A stretch of DNA of 64,000 nt, taken from assembly GCA_963798805.1 (NCBI GenBank), contig CAWCVC010000008.1:253161-317160 (forward strand), in the 5' to 3' direction. The stretch comes from CAVZCK01 sp963798805. GTDB lineage: Bacteria; Pseudomonadota; Alphaproteobacteria; Rhizobiales; Rhodomicrobiaceae. This document shows, in pieces, positions 8,554 to 16,840 of this stretch. A program made the translations under genes and the position numbers. Position 1 is the first letter of the stretch. Every line of letters begins with the position of its first letter. The notes beneath the pieces were generated by a model. That model was given only the letters and a program-made list of their open reading frames with translations, did not search any database and was not told the DNA's origin.

Positions 8554-9165
8554 TCAAGGCGTGAGAAAATAGAGTCCGCCCAGCGCCAACACGGCGCCTA
8601 GAGCGCGGGTAGCCCGCCCGTCATACGGCTTCGTAAGCACGAGCCCGACGCCGATGCCCAACAGATGGATCAATCCGGTGGCCAGAACAAAGCCGATGGC
8701 AAAATCGGCCGGATCGGCCGCATTGGGCAGTTCCGTGCCATGGGCATGGCCGTGGCAGATCGCAAAGACGGAGATCAACAGAAGCGCGACCCATTCGGCC
8801 GGTCGCCACCCGAAAGCGATCGCCAAACCTAGGGCCAGAATGGATAGGGCAATGCCGATCTCAACGCCGGGAAGGGGTATGCCAAGAATACCCGCGACGC
8901 CGCCGACCACCATGATGAGCGGAAACGTGATGGGCAACGTCCAGATCTGTCGGCCTCCCATCTGAGCGCCCCAGAGGCCGACGGCGAACATTGCCAGGAA
9001 ATGGTCCGCGCCGGTGAGCGGATGCTCAAAGCCACTTCTGAAGCCGCGCGCGCTTTGTTGGATGACATGCGCATCTGCTGCTCCGGCCACCAGCGACAGA
9101 GCCAGCGCCAGAAGGATGATCTCCGATATCGTCAAGCACCCTCGAGTCACCTGCATATTGCGCAT
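8554..9165 (-). CDS. HupE/UreJ-family metal permease-like membrane protein
   Basis: 203 residues. N-terminal signal/helix (ISEIILLALALSLVAGAADAH) then HPLTGADHFLAMFAVGLWGAQMGG, the HupE/UreJ signature with histidines predicted to bind nickel or another metal, and a second conserved block AICHGHAHGTELP. Five to six membrane helices. The ATG at 9165 is chosen because GGAGGGAGGAAGG precedes it; 25 extra upstream codons are open but lack a site. A Zur-box-like sequence lies 51-73 bases upstream, so a zinc role is as likely as nickel. Divergent from the DUF1007/NicO pair. Confidence 0.88.
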   Translation of the reverse strand: MRNMQVTRGCLTISEIILLALALSLVAGAADAHVIQQSARGFRSGFEHPLTGADHFLAMFAVGLWGAQMGGRQIWTLPITFPLIMVVGGVAGILGIPLPGVEIGIALSILALGLAIAFGWRPAEWVALLLISVFAICHGHAHGTELPNAADPADFAIGFVLATGLIHLLGIGVGLVLTKPYDGRATRALGAVLALGGLYFLTP

Positions 9166-9215
9166 TGCCTTCCTCCCTCCGAGGCGGTTTCTGGCCTCTA
9201 AGCGCTTCCACCCGC

Positions 9216-9238
9216 GATATGTGCCTTTATAACGTATC
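9216..9238 (-). promoter_or_regulatory. Zur-box-like site upstream of the HupE-like gene
   Basis: Read on the minus strand, the left half GATACGTTATA matches the 11-base Zur half consensus at 9 positions, followed by a weak right half keeping ACAT-T-C. The flanking GCATGATACGT is shared with the region at 6306-6316 before the COG0523 gene. It lies between divergent hupE-like and DUF1007 genes. Less certain than the znuA boxes. Confidence 0.5.
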
Positions 9239-9394
9239 ATGCCGCGAATCCAGTAGCTGTTCGATCAATCTGGTTGTGAGCATCGCAGCGATCTCGCCTG
9301 AAAATTGACTGGCTGCGTCAATCTGACTGTCCTATGCCCGTCTTTGGCCATGCTCGCATGCTGAGACGGCTCATAGGGATTTCGAAAGCAAAAG

Positions 9395-10063
9395 ATGAGG
9401 ATCGGGCGCGCTCAATCCGTTGCCCTTGTCGTCGCTATCGTGGGGGCGCTCGCCAAGCCGTTTCCAGCCTGGGCGCACCCGCATGTCTTCGTCGATGGGC
9501 ACGCGGAGATCGTCTTCGACGCCGAAAAGCGGATGAGCGCCGTACGCAATATCTGGCTGTTCGACAAGGCCTATTCGGCATTCGCCTCGACCGGGCTCGA
9601 CAAGAACGGCGACGGCAAGCTGAGCCGGCAGGAGCTTGCGCCGCTTGCCAAGCTGAATGTCGATTCGCTCAAGGAATATGCCTATTTCACCTATCTCAGC
9701 ATCGGCAAGGCTCACGTTGCCTTCAAGCTGCCGACGGATTATTTCCTTACCGCGGACAAAGGACGGTTGACCCTCGACTTCACGCTGCCTCTGGCCAAAC
9801 CTGCCGCCGTCACCGGCAAGACGGTGCTCGAAATCTTCGATCCTGAATATTTCGTCGCCTTCACCTTTCCCGAGCACGGTGCCATCAAGCTCGCCGATGC
9901 GCCTGCTCACTGCACGGCGGCGTTTCAGCCACCCCATGTGCTTGATGCCGCAATAATGGCCAAGCTGGCGGCCGTACCCATCGAACAGCACGATTTGCCG
10001 CCGGCCCTGCAAGACGCTGCCGTGGGGCTTGCCAATCTCTTCACCGTGGAGTGCCCAGGATGA
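9395..10063 (+). CDS. DUF1007 family periplasmic protein
   Basis: 222 residues, signal peptide about 1-27 (KPFPAWA), then HPHVFVDGHAEIVFD, the characteristic His-containing start of DUF1007 (COG3683) proteins. An EF-hand-like acidic loop DKNGDGKLS occurs near residue 68, and EIFDPEYFVAF and DAPAHCTAAF follow. These proteins are almost always encoded just before a NicO/RcnA-type transporter, as here, where the stop TGA overlaps the ATG of the next gene. Likely a periplasmic metal-binding partner of that transporter. Weak ribosome site AGGGA. Confidence 0.9.
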   Translation: MRIGRAQSVALVVAIVGALAKPFPAWAHPHVFVDGHAEIVFDAEKRMSAVRNIWLFDKAYSAFASTGLDKNGDGKLSRQELAPLAKLNVDSLKEYAYFTYLSIGKAHVAFKLPTDYFLTADKGRLTLDFTLPLAKPAAVTGKTVLEIFDPEYFVAFTFPEHGAIKLADAPAHCTAAFQPPHVLDAAIMAKLAAVPIEQHDLPPALQDAAVGLANLFTVECPG

Positions 10064-11115
10064 TGCTGCGATCCGAAATGCGATTTGCCGTGACGGCCGT
10101 GCTCGCGTTCGCGGCTGTTGCTGCCGTTCACAATTGCGCCTTTGCCGCCGGCCCGTTCGGCATCGCCACGCCCGACTCGCAAGGCGTCGCCTTCACCGGA
10201 CCGTTTGGCGGCTTCTTCTATTGGATCGCGCAGCAGCAGGCGGCGTTCTATAAGCTGCTGACCGGCGCGCTCGACGAGTTGAAAACCAGCGGTCACGCCT
10301 TTTGGCTGCTCGGCGGCGTCAGCTTCCTCTACGGCATCTTTCATGCCGCCGGTCCCGGCCATGGCAAGGCGGTGATCACCTCCTATCTGCTCGTCTCCCG
10401 GCAGACGGTGCGGCGCGGCATTCTCATTGCCTTTGCCGCCGCTCTGATGCAGGGCGTGGTGGCGATTGCAGTCGTCCTCATCGCGGCCATGATCCTCAAA
10501 GCGACCTCGATCGGCATGACCAAGGCGACCGACTGGTTCACCATCATGAGCTATGGGCTGGTGACGATGGTTGGAGCCTGGCTGCTATGGGCGAAGGCGA
10601 CGGGCCAGGGGCACTCGCATGGCCATGTGCATGCTTTCGTTGATGCCGGCCATGCGCATGTCCATCATGACCGTCACACGCACGATCATGGGCACGGCCA
10701 TGCGCATCCCCATCATGATGCCCATCAGCATGAACACGACCACGATCACTCACATGCGCCCGATCCGAAATTCCTTGCAAGACCTCTGACGGTGAGCCGC
10801 GCCTGGTCGGCGATCCTGGCGGTCGGCATCCGGCCATGCTCCGGCGCGATCATCATCCTCGTCTTCGCCCTATCGCAGCACCTGCTCTCTGCCGGCATCG
10901 CCTCGGTGCTGGCGATGTCCCTCGGCACGGCGATCACCGTATCCTCGCTCGTCATCCTCGCCGTCTCGGCCAAGGATCTGGCGCTGCGCTTCGTCGGCGC
11001 CAACTCTCAGACGACCGAGCGCGTCGCGCATGCCCTTGAGATCGCCGCAGCGTTATTTGTGCTGCTGTTTGGCCTGACGCTGCTCGGCGGCGCGGTGGCC
11101 GGCGGACTGCCATGA
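10060..11115 (+). CDS. NicO/RcnA-family nickel/cobalt (or zinc) transporter
   Basis: About 351 residues from ATG 10060 (a GTG at 10051 is the alternative). Signal-like N-terminus, then about six membrane helices. The motif HAAGPGHGKAVI and the second half IRPCSGAIIILVFAL are family hallmarks (PF03824). Between them a cytoplasmic loop of about 50 residues contains more than 20 histidines (HSHGHVHAF to HEHDHDHSHAP), typical of RcnA-like efflux proteins. Overlaps the DUF1007 stop. Metal specificity cannot be read from sequence; the zinc-regulated surroundings make zinc, nickel or cobalt possible. Confidence 0.92.
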   Translation: MMLRSEMRFAVTAVLAFAAVAAVHNCAFAAGPFGIATPDSQGVAFTGPFGGFFYWIAQQQAAFYKLLTGALDELKTSGHAFWLLGGVSFLYGIFHAAGPGHGKAVITSYLLVSRQTVRRGILIAFAAALMQGVVAIAVVLIAAMILKATSIGMTKATDWFTIMSYGLVTMVGAWLLWAKATGQGHSHGHVHAFVDAGHAHVHHDRHTHDHGHGHAHPHHDAHQHEHDHDHSHAPDPKFLARPLTVSRAWSAILAVGIRPCSGAIIILVFALSQHLLSAGIASVLAMSLGTAITVSSLVILAVSAKDLALRFVGANSQTTERVAHALEIAAALFVLLFGLTLLGGAVAGGLP

Positions 11116-11125
11116 CGCGCAGGCC

Positions 11126-11456
11126 TCAGGACTTTTCCCGGAGAAGCGCTGCCAGGGGCGGCGAGTCAATGGCGCGGCCATTATTGCGGACCCACCCGAC
11201 GAGATCGGGTTGCGGCAGGCCGGCGCCGCCGAGCAGATAGAGCGTCGCGATCAGTATGGTTCCGCCGATCGTGATCAGAAGCGTAATCCACATGGCATAG
11301 CGAATTCCACTGGCGCTGACCCCGTCAGCACCGCCTGACGAATCCCTGGCTATCTTCAGTATCACTGGCGCGAGAATGAAGTCGGCGACCGAGCGCGAAC
11401 AGCGCGATGATCAGCATCGGCGCATACCGGCCTTCCAGTGGCCGCCAGGCGAGCAT
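11126..11456 (-). pseudogene. C-terminal remnant of a multi-pass membrane transporter
   Basis: The minus strand encodes RPLEGRYAPMLIIALFAL, then after removal of one G near 11398 continues as VADFILAPVILKIA, IRYAMWITLLITIGGTILIATLYLLGG and ends PPLAALLREKS. Without that correction the frame breaks and only 79 codons (11126-11365) stay open. The hydrophobic segments and polar C-terminus suggest the tail of a transporter; the family is not identified. Nothing recognisable lies upstream of 11456. The 79-codon frame could also be annotated as a small membrane protein. Confidence 0.45.
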
Positions 11457-11836
11457 CCGCGTGGTGCTTTGAGCGTTGTGAGACGACGACGTCATATCGG
11501 CTCCTCGGCTTGCCAGGACAGGGCGGCCCGGCATGTGGCTCGACTGCTGACGGCGGCATGGGGACATACCGTCCACGGCTTGAGCAGGGGACCATGTTCG
11601 CTTGGGTGGGCAATTTCCGTTCCGGATTGAAGGCTTCCACGCCGCGCGGCGTACACAGATAGAAGAGCGCCGGAAGCTCTGTGTTCCGATGGATTTTCGT
11701 GAAATGCACGAAGCGGTTGTCGCGCGAATGCCGGCGCGGCCGTGCTCGGCTGCGATAAGTCCGCAGGCGCTTGCGCCGACCGGGGAACTCCCGCCGCGCG
11801 AGGCGCGTTGCTCAAATGCGCTATGAGGAGAATCCG
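11457..11836. other. No gene recognised
   Basis: 380 bases between a transporter remnant and a small membrane-protein gene. Short frames are open on both strands but none has a ribosome site, a recognisable domain or a sensible composition. It probably contains decayed coding DNA belonging to the remnant on its left. Confidence 0.5.
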
Positions 11837-12172
11837 ATGTCAACCAACGATTCACGCAGAGACCTACGTAGAACACCCACCGGCACGCGTTCGTCTGGCT
11901 CGGGATGGATCGCCGGCCTGGTCGTCATCCTGGTGATCATCGCTATCTTCGCCTGGGGAGGCTGGGGAGGTGGATGGTGGGGCGGCTGGAACCGGCCCGC
12001 TGAGACTGTCAACACTCAGGCCACGCCTCCCGCCAACACCACTCCGCCTGCCACGACCGGCAGCGTGTCTGGCAACGGTGCCGGAACCGGAGCTGCGAAC
12101 CAAACCGGAAATGCGCCTGCGGGTGCCGCTGCGGGCGGAGCGCCCGGCAACACCACCGCGCCTGGCCGGTAG
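11837..12172 (+). CDS. Small single-helix membrane protein, Gly/Trp- and Thr/Asn/Pro-rich
   Basis: 111 residues from ATG 11837, chosen because GAGGAG lies 7 bases upstream. A short basic N-terminus is followed by one helix (IAGLVVILVIIAIFAW), a GGWGGGWWGGW stretch and a low-complexity tail rich in T, N, P, A and G with no cysteine. Orientation by positive charge suggests the tail is periplasmic. Function unknown; similar short proteins are usually annotated as hypothetical. Convergent with the MFS gene to its right. Confidence 0.65.
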   Translation: MSTNDSRRDLRRTPTGTRSSGSGWIAGLVVILVIIAIFAWGGWGGGWWGGWNRPAETVNTQATPPANTTPPATTGSVSGNGAGTGAANQTGNAPAGAAAGGAPGNTTAPGR

Positions 12173-12222
12173 CCCCGAAAAGCCGGCGCGCTTGCGGGTT
12201 GCCTCTGAGTGATCTGCCGCTA

Positions 12223-13443
12223 CTATGGTGCATTCTCGGGCAGATATTTGAAGCCGACGAAAAGCGCGGCGACGGCGAATGCCGCGATCGTCAGCGCGAA
12301 TACCAGGCTCGCGACCATCGAGCTTGCCAGGGTCGCGATGATGCCAACGCCGATAACCGGCACCGCATTTCCGGTAAAGCCGGCCACGAAATAGCTCGAT
12401 GTCACCTCGGCCCGCCGATCGGCGGGAGCGATCTGGTTGACGACCTGTAAGCTGCTTCGGTAGCCGAGCGCCGCCGCAACGCCGCTTACGGCGGTTCCCA
12501 CGAGTAGAATAGTGATTGAGCTGAACCATTCCGCTGCAACGAGAAGAGCGAGACTCGGCAATAGCAGGATCAATCCGCCGAGCATGGCTGTCCGGCTTCT
12601 GAGCGCGCGCGTTAGGATGATGGTAAGGGCAACGATGATGGCCAGTTCGAAGACGACGGCGCCAGCGGTTGCATGATTCTTGTCACCGAGGCGGTCGGCG
12701 AGAATGCTGGGGATGACTGCGGCGTAGAAGCCGACCAACGCCATGGCTCCGAACACCGTCACCGCCGGCGCGATGAACTGCGCGCGGATAGAGGGTGGCA
12801 CGCCCAGCCGCGGCCGGAGTGAAATCCGGCTCGAGGAAACATCCGTCTGCTGCACGGTTTCGGGCGTGCGGAGGATGCCGGCCGTGATCACGGCCAGGAG
12901 CGCCAGGTACACGACGAACGGCAGGTGGAGTGGCCACGGCGCGTATTCGGCGAGGAGCCCCGCCAGCATCGATCCTATTGCCAAACCGGCGAAGTTGCTG
13001 CTTGTTGCAACGAGCGTCGCACGCGACTTGTCCTTATCTTTGTCGAGTTCAGCAATCCATGCCGTGGCAGTTCCCGCGCTGAGGCCGACGCCGAGACCAC
13101 TCAGGATGCGCGCAAAGAATAGCCATGCCGTGCTCCCCGCGAAGAGAAACAGGAATGTACTGGTGAACGCCGTCGCGAGCGCCACGAGGCTGATATGTCG
13201 GCGGCCGACCACGTCGGACAAACGGCCGAGCAGCAACAGCGCCGCGAGATTCCCGACGACATAAGCGGCGTAAACGAGCGTGAGAGTGATGCGAGAGAAG
13301 TGAAAGCGCTGTTCGTAGATGATATAGAGCGGTGTCACCAGGGTGCTTCCCATGAACATCGCTCCGACGAAGGCGGCGACGGTCGCAATCGCCGCGCGCC
13401 CTGTCAGCTCCGTTCGCCGGATCTGTTCTGCTGTGGTCGCCAT
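12223..13443 (-). CDS. MFS transporter
   Basis: 406 residues with about 12 predicted membrane helices. The loop between helices 2 and 3 has the MFS motif A in GRLSDVVGRRHISL, and RILSGLGVGLSAGTATAWIAEL is the motif B/C-like region of helices 4-5. Substrate cannot be read from sequence; it resembles drug/metabolite efflux members. It stands alone, convergent with the small membrane-protein gene. A 12-base direct repeat TTGGAGTTATCG (13443-13454 and 13462-13473, period 19) overlaps and precedes its start and could be a regulator site. Confidence 0.85.
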   Translation of the reverse strand: MATTAEQIRRTELTGRAAIATVAAFVGAMFMGSTLVTPLYIIYEQRFHFSRITLTLVYAAYVVGNLAALLLLGRLSDVVGRRHISLVALATAFTSTFLFLFAGSTAWLFFARILSGLGVGLSAGTATAWIAELDKDKDKSRATLVATSSNFAGLAIGSMLAGLLAEYAPWPLHLPFVVYLALLAVITAGILRTPETVQQTDVSSSRISLRPRLGVPPSIRAQFIAPAVTVFGAMALVGFYAAVIPSILADRLGDKNHATAGAVVFELAIIVALTIILTRALRSRTAMLGGLILLLPSLALLVAAEWFSSITILLVGTAVSGVAAALGYRSSLQVVNQIAPADRRAEVTSSYFVAGFTGNAVPVIGVGIIATLASSMVASLVFALTIAAFAVAALFVGFKYLPENAP

Positions 13444-13769
13444 TGGAGTTATCGGTCTCCGTTGGAGTTATCGATGGGTTTCGCTCATCTCCTGTCTCGC
13501 CCCTAACGCATAGAGGCCGCGATTTGTTGCGAGACGGGTCGGCGTGCTGGGGCTGGAGCGGCCCGGAGGGACAGGCAGCAAGCTCAAGATTTTGTGACCG
13601 CAAGACCCGCTCGGACGCTCATGCCCCGGCCGCAAGCGCCGGGATCAGCCGTTCCCACCAAATCGGACATCTCGGGACGGAGCTTTCGCGCAATTTGCAC
13701 CAAATCTGGTAAGGAGCCGGCAATATCTGCGCGATATGGTGTGGCCGGTCATGAGACCACAAGGGAAAA
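13444..13769. other. Divergent intergenic region, no gene
   Basis: 326 bases between the starts of the MFS gene (leftward) and a small Ser/Thr-rich protein gene (rightward). The only structure seen is the direct repeat TTGGAGTTATCG next to the MFS start. It must hold promoters in both directions, but no clear -35/-10 pair was identified. Confidence 0.5.
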
Positions 13770-14003
13770 ATGATGTCAGTATCAGGCGTAAGCTCGTCCA
13801 CCACTGCTGCCTACCAAGCCACACAGTCGACATCCACTGCGTCTCCCGGCAACAAGCCCGTGGATGGGGACGACACCCAGGCCAATTCGCAGGCGTCTCA
13901 AGCCAGCAATGACGGCGACGATAAGTCTGTCACCAGCACGCCGACGTCCCGCAGCTCGACCGCAGTGCAGTCATCGCTTCTGACGCTGCAAGCCGGCGGC
14001 TGA
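13770..14003 (+). CDS. Small Ser/Thr/Gln-rich protein of unknown function
   Basis: 77 residues starting MMSVSGVSSSTTAAYQ; the second ATG (13773) is equally possible. An AAGGGAA ribosome site lies just upstream. About 40 percent Ser and Thr, with an acidic centre (DGDD, NDGDD) and no helix or cysteine, so it is probably disordered and soluble. No domain recognised. Isolated between the MFS gene and the sugar-acid cluster. Confidence 0.5.
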   Translation: MMSVSGVSSSTTAAYQATQSTSTASPGNKPVDGDDTQANSQASQASNDGDDKSVTSTPTSRSSTAVQSSLLTLQAGG

Positions 14004-14097
14004 TCCGGCTCATCCTGCCGCGGGGCGGCCGGATAGGTTGGATTTCCACGCCAAAGGGCCATTCCGTCACCTGCACGGAGCCCTCGGGCGGGCAGAG

Positions 14098-14841
14098 CTA
14101 TAGCCCGAACCCGCCATCGATCTTGATCTCGTCGCCGGTCATGAAGGCGCTCTCGTCGCTGGCGAGATAGACGGCAAGCGCCGCGATCTCCTCGGGCTTG
14201 CCGAGCCGTCCCATCGGCTGGCGCCCGACGAAGGCGGCGCGGTTCTCGTCATAGCTGCCCGGCAGCGCCTTGATCCGCTCCTCCAGGCTCGGGCTCTGGA
14301 TCGTGCCCGGGCAGATCGCATTGCAGCGGATTCCCTGCTTGACGTAATCCACCGCAACCGACTTCGTCAGCCCGATCACTGCCGCCTTCGTCGCGCCATA
14401 GACGAAGCGGTTTGGCGCCGCCTTCTGCGACGACACCACCGACGCCATGTTGATGATTGAGCCGCCGCCGGCCTTGAGCATAGCGGGCAGGAAGGCGTGG
14501 ATGGTGCGCCACATGGATTTGACGTTGATGTCAAAGGAGCGGTCCCAGGTCCCCTCGTCGCAATCCAGCACCGTGCCCTGATGCACATAGCCCGCGCAGT
14601 TGAACAGCACGCTCACCGCGCCTATGCGCTGCGCCGCCGCCTCGACCGCCCCCGTGTTGCGCACGTCGAGGACGCTCGTCTCGATCGACGAGTGTGAGGC
14701 ACGCAAAGCCGCAAGGCCTTCCTCGGAAATGTCGGTCGCGATCACGCGTGCGCCTTCGTCGGCGAAGGCGCGGGCGGTCGCCGCGCCGATCCCCTGGCCC
14801 GCGGCGGTGAGAAACGCGATTTTCCCGTTGAGACGGCCCAT
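14098..14841 (-). CDS. SDR dehydrogenase, probably 2-keto-3-deoxy sugar-acid 4-dehydrogenase type
   Basis: 247 residues from ATG 14841, which has AGGAGG upstream; the open frame extends 23 codons further without a site. Rossmann motif TAAGQGIGAATA (13-24), NCAGY in place of NNAG, catalytic Ser in ASVVSSQKAA, YGATKAAV (Y-x-x-x-K) and the PGTIQSPSL loop. The N-terminal sequence MGRLNGKIAFLTAAGQGIG and length resemble the DHRS6/BDH2-like group that includes 2-keto-3-deoxy-L-fuconate (and rhamnonate) 4-dehydrogenases. That fits the FAH hydrolase and acid dehydratase in the same cluster. A LacI-type palindrome lies 25 bases upstream. Confidence 0.8.
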   Translation of the reverse strand: MGRLNGKIAFLTAAGQGIGAATARAFADEGARVIATDISEEGLAALRASHSSIETSVLDVRNTGAVEAAAQRIGAVSVLFNCAGYVHQGTVLDCDEGTWDRSFDINVKSMWRTIHAFLPAMLKAGGGSIINMASVVSSQKAAPNRFVYGATKAAVIGLTKSVAVDYVKQGIRCNAICPGTIQSPSLEERIKALPGSYDENRAAFVGRQPMGRLGKPEEIAALAVYLASDESAFMTGDEIKIDGGFGL

Positions 14842-14865
14842 CCTTGCCTCCTTTGCAGCTTTTCG

Positions 14866-14875
14866 AAATCGATTT
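14866..14875. promoter_or_regulatory. LacI-type operator core AAATCGATTT
   Basis: A perfect 10-base palindrome with central CG, the usual core of LacI-family operators, between the leftward SDR gene and the rightward EamA gene. The same core occurs at 16764-16773 as part of a longer palindrome, so one regulator probably controls both promoters. No regulator gene lies in the cluster. Confidence 0.6.
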
Positions 14876-15043
14876 AATGAGAGAAGACATTGAAGAGCAA
14901 GTGGATCCAAGCGAGGGCTGAATGGAGCAGGGCATAAGTGCGGCGTCGAGCGGCGTCGGGGAGCCGGATCGTCGGACCAGGCAAGCCGGCATCATCCGCT
15001 TACGGCGCGGGAACGCAATTGACATGCGCGCGCGGCCTTCCTC

Positions 15044-15964
15044 GTGAACATCGCTCCGATCGAAGACCGGCGGCTGACCGGCATCGCATTCATCGTGATC
15101 GCATGCCTGCTTTTCACTGGCATCGACAGTTGCGCGAAATGGCTCGTTCTTTCGGGCATGCCGCCGATGGCCGTGGTCTTCGTGCGCTATGCCGTGCACA
15201 TGACCCTGGTCGGCGCGCTGTTCCTGCCGCCGCGGGGCCTGGGCCTCTTCTCCACCGGCAAGCTGTGGCTCGAGCTTGCGCGCGGGCTGTGCCTGCTTGC
15301 CTCGACGGTCTGCAACTTCATTGCCGTGCAATATTTGCCGCTGACGCTGACGGCCGCGATCTTTTTCACAGTGCCGCTGTGGATCTGCGCCTTGTCGATC
15401 CCGCTTCTTGGCGAGCGCGTCGGCGTCAGGCGCTGGGCGGCCATCGTCATCGGGCTTTGCGGTGCGCTGATCGCGACGCGGCCCTGGAGTGCGGATTTTC
15501 ATTGGGCGGTCTTGCTTTCCGTCTCGACCGCGATCTTCACCTCGCTCTACGCCATCATTACCCGGCAGCTTGCGGGGGTCGATTCAACCGCAACGCAGCA
15601 GTTCTACGCCGCCGCTCTGGCGACCCTGGGCGTGGCGCCCGCGGCGCTTCTCGACTGGCAGTGGCCGAGCGCCGGCATTGGCTGGCTTGCCTTCGGCTTG
15701 ATCGGTGTGTTCGGCTGGAGCGGCCACCAGTTCCTTACCGTGGCGCATCGCTATGCGCCCGCAACCACGCTGGCGCCTTTCCTCTATGTCCAGATGGTAT
15801 TCATGACCGCGTCGAGCTGGCTCATCTTCAAGACTTCGCCCGACCTTTGGGTGCTCGCGGGCGCTGCCATCGTGCTCGGCAGCGGCTTCTATGTCTGGCT
15901 GCGCGAACGCAGCCTGGCGCGAGTCGGCAGGACACGTTTGACCGGCGCAGAAGCCGTCACCTGA
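15044..15964 (+). CDS. EamA-family (DMT) transporter
   Basis: 306 residues with ten predicted membrane helices in two EamA halves, for example GIAFIVIACLLFTGIDSCAKWL and the repeat-like WAVLLSVSTAIFTSLYAIITRQLAG. The start is a GTG at 15044; no strong ribosome site was seen, so it could be shifted. Lies between the two SDR genes and convergent with the second, within the sugar-acid cluster. Likely exports or imports a metabolite of the pathway, but DMT substrates cannot be predicted. Confidence 0.8.
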   Translation: MNIAPIEDRRLTGIAFIVIACLLFTGIDSCAKWLVLSGMPPMAVVFVRYAVHMTLVGALFLPPRGLGLFSTGKLWLELARGLCLLASTVCNFIAVQYLPLTLTAAIFFTVPLWICALSIPLLGERVGVRRWAAIVIGLCGALIATRPWSADFHWAVLLSVSTAIFTSLYAIITRQLAGVDSTATQQFYAAALATLGVAPAALLDWQWPSAGIGWLAFGLIGVFGWSGHQFLTVAHRYAPATTLAPFLYVQMVFMTASSWLIFKTSPDLWVLAGAAIVLGSGFYVWLRERSLARVGRTRLTGAEAVT

Positions 15965-15973
15965 TTGCGAGCG

Positions 15974-16714
15974 CTAATAGGTTGCCCGTCCGCCCGAAAG
16001 GTCGAAGACGCCGCCGGTCGTAAAGCTGCATTCTGCGGAGCAGAGCCAAGCGATCATGGCCGCGACCTCGCCAACCTCGACGAACCGCCCGCGCGGGATT
16101 TTCGATAACATATAGTTGATATGGTCCTCCGTCATCTGGTCGAAGATCGCCGTGCGCGCAGCAGCCGGCGTCACGCAGTTGACGGCGATGTCATAGCCGG
16201 CCAGTTCCTTGCCGAGCGACTTGGTGAGCGCGATCACGCCGGCCTTTGCCGCCGAATACGCGCAGGCATTCGGGTTGCCTTCCTTGCCCGCAATGGATGC
16301 AACATTGACGATCCGCCCATAGCCCTGCTGCGTCATCAGCGGTGTCACGGCTTTCAAGCAGTGGAAAACACTGTCGAGATCGACGGCGAGCACGCGCCGC
16401 CACTCGGCGACCGGATATTCCGCCACGGTCGTATTGAGGCCGGCGATCCCTGCATTGTTCACGAGGATGTCGATCCGGCCCATATCGGCGGCGGTGCGGT
16501 CCGTCGCCGCGCGAACCGCGTCCCAATCGCTCAGATCGACGGCAACGAAGCCCGCGCCGATCTCTTCGGCCGTTTTCGCGCCAAGCGTCTGATCGAGATC
16601 CCAGACCGTCACGCGCGCGCCGCTGGCGATCAGGCGCTCAGCCGCGGCGCGGCCGATGCCCTGCGCTCCGCCCGTCACAACGGCATTGCGGCCGTCAAGA
16701 TCGATCCGGTTCAT
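15974..16714 (-). CDS. SDR family oxidoreductase (second copy in cluster)
   Basis: 246 residues; NAD(P) motif TGGAQGIGRAA, NNAGIAG, catalytic tyrosine and lysine in YSAAKAG, and VTPAAARTAIF after it. The ATG at 16714 has GGGAGG 6 bases upstream. Divergent from the dehydratase gene, with a 14-base palindrome between them. It may oxidise the aldose or the keto-deoxy acid in the pathway. Annotation as 3-oxoacyl-ACP reductase would be only a fold-level guess. Confidence 0.85.
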   Translation of the reverse strand: MNRIDLDGRNAVVTGGAQGIGRAAAERLIASGARVTVWDLDQTLGAKTAEEIGAGFVAVDLSDWDAVRAATDRTAADMGRIDILVNNAGIAGLNTTVAEYPVAEWRRVLAVDLDSVFHCLKAVTPLMTQQGYGRIVNVASIAGKEGNPNACAYSAAKAGVIALTKSLGKELAGYDIAVNCVTPAAARTAIFDQMTEDHINYMLSKIPRGRFVEVGEVAAMIAWLCSAECSFTTGGVFDLSGGRATY

Positions 16715-16761
16715 TCCATCCTCCCATTTTCGCGCGGCTTGACCCGCTTCGCGCGTGACAG

Positions 16762-16775
16762 TTAAATCGATTTAA
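16762..16775. promoter_or_regulatory. LacI-type operator TTAAATCGATTTAA
   Basis: A perfect 14-base palindrome with central CG between the divergent SDR gene (start 16714) and the dehydratase gene (start 16841). Its core is identical to the site at 14866-14875. Strong candidate for the cluster's sugar-acid-responsive repressor binding site. Confidence 0.75.
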
Positions 16776-16840
16776 GTACCGCGGGAAGATCGGCGCAAGG
16801 CGATCGACCATCCCCGGAGAAACGGATCTGGGGAGATTTG

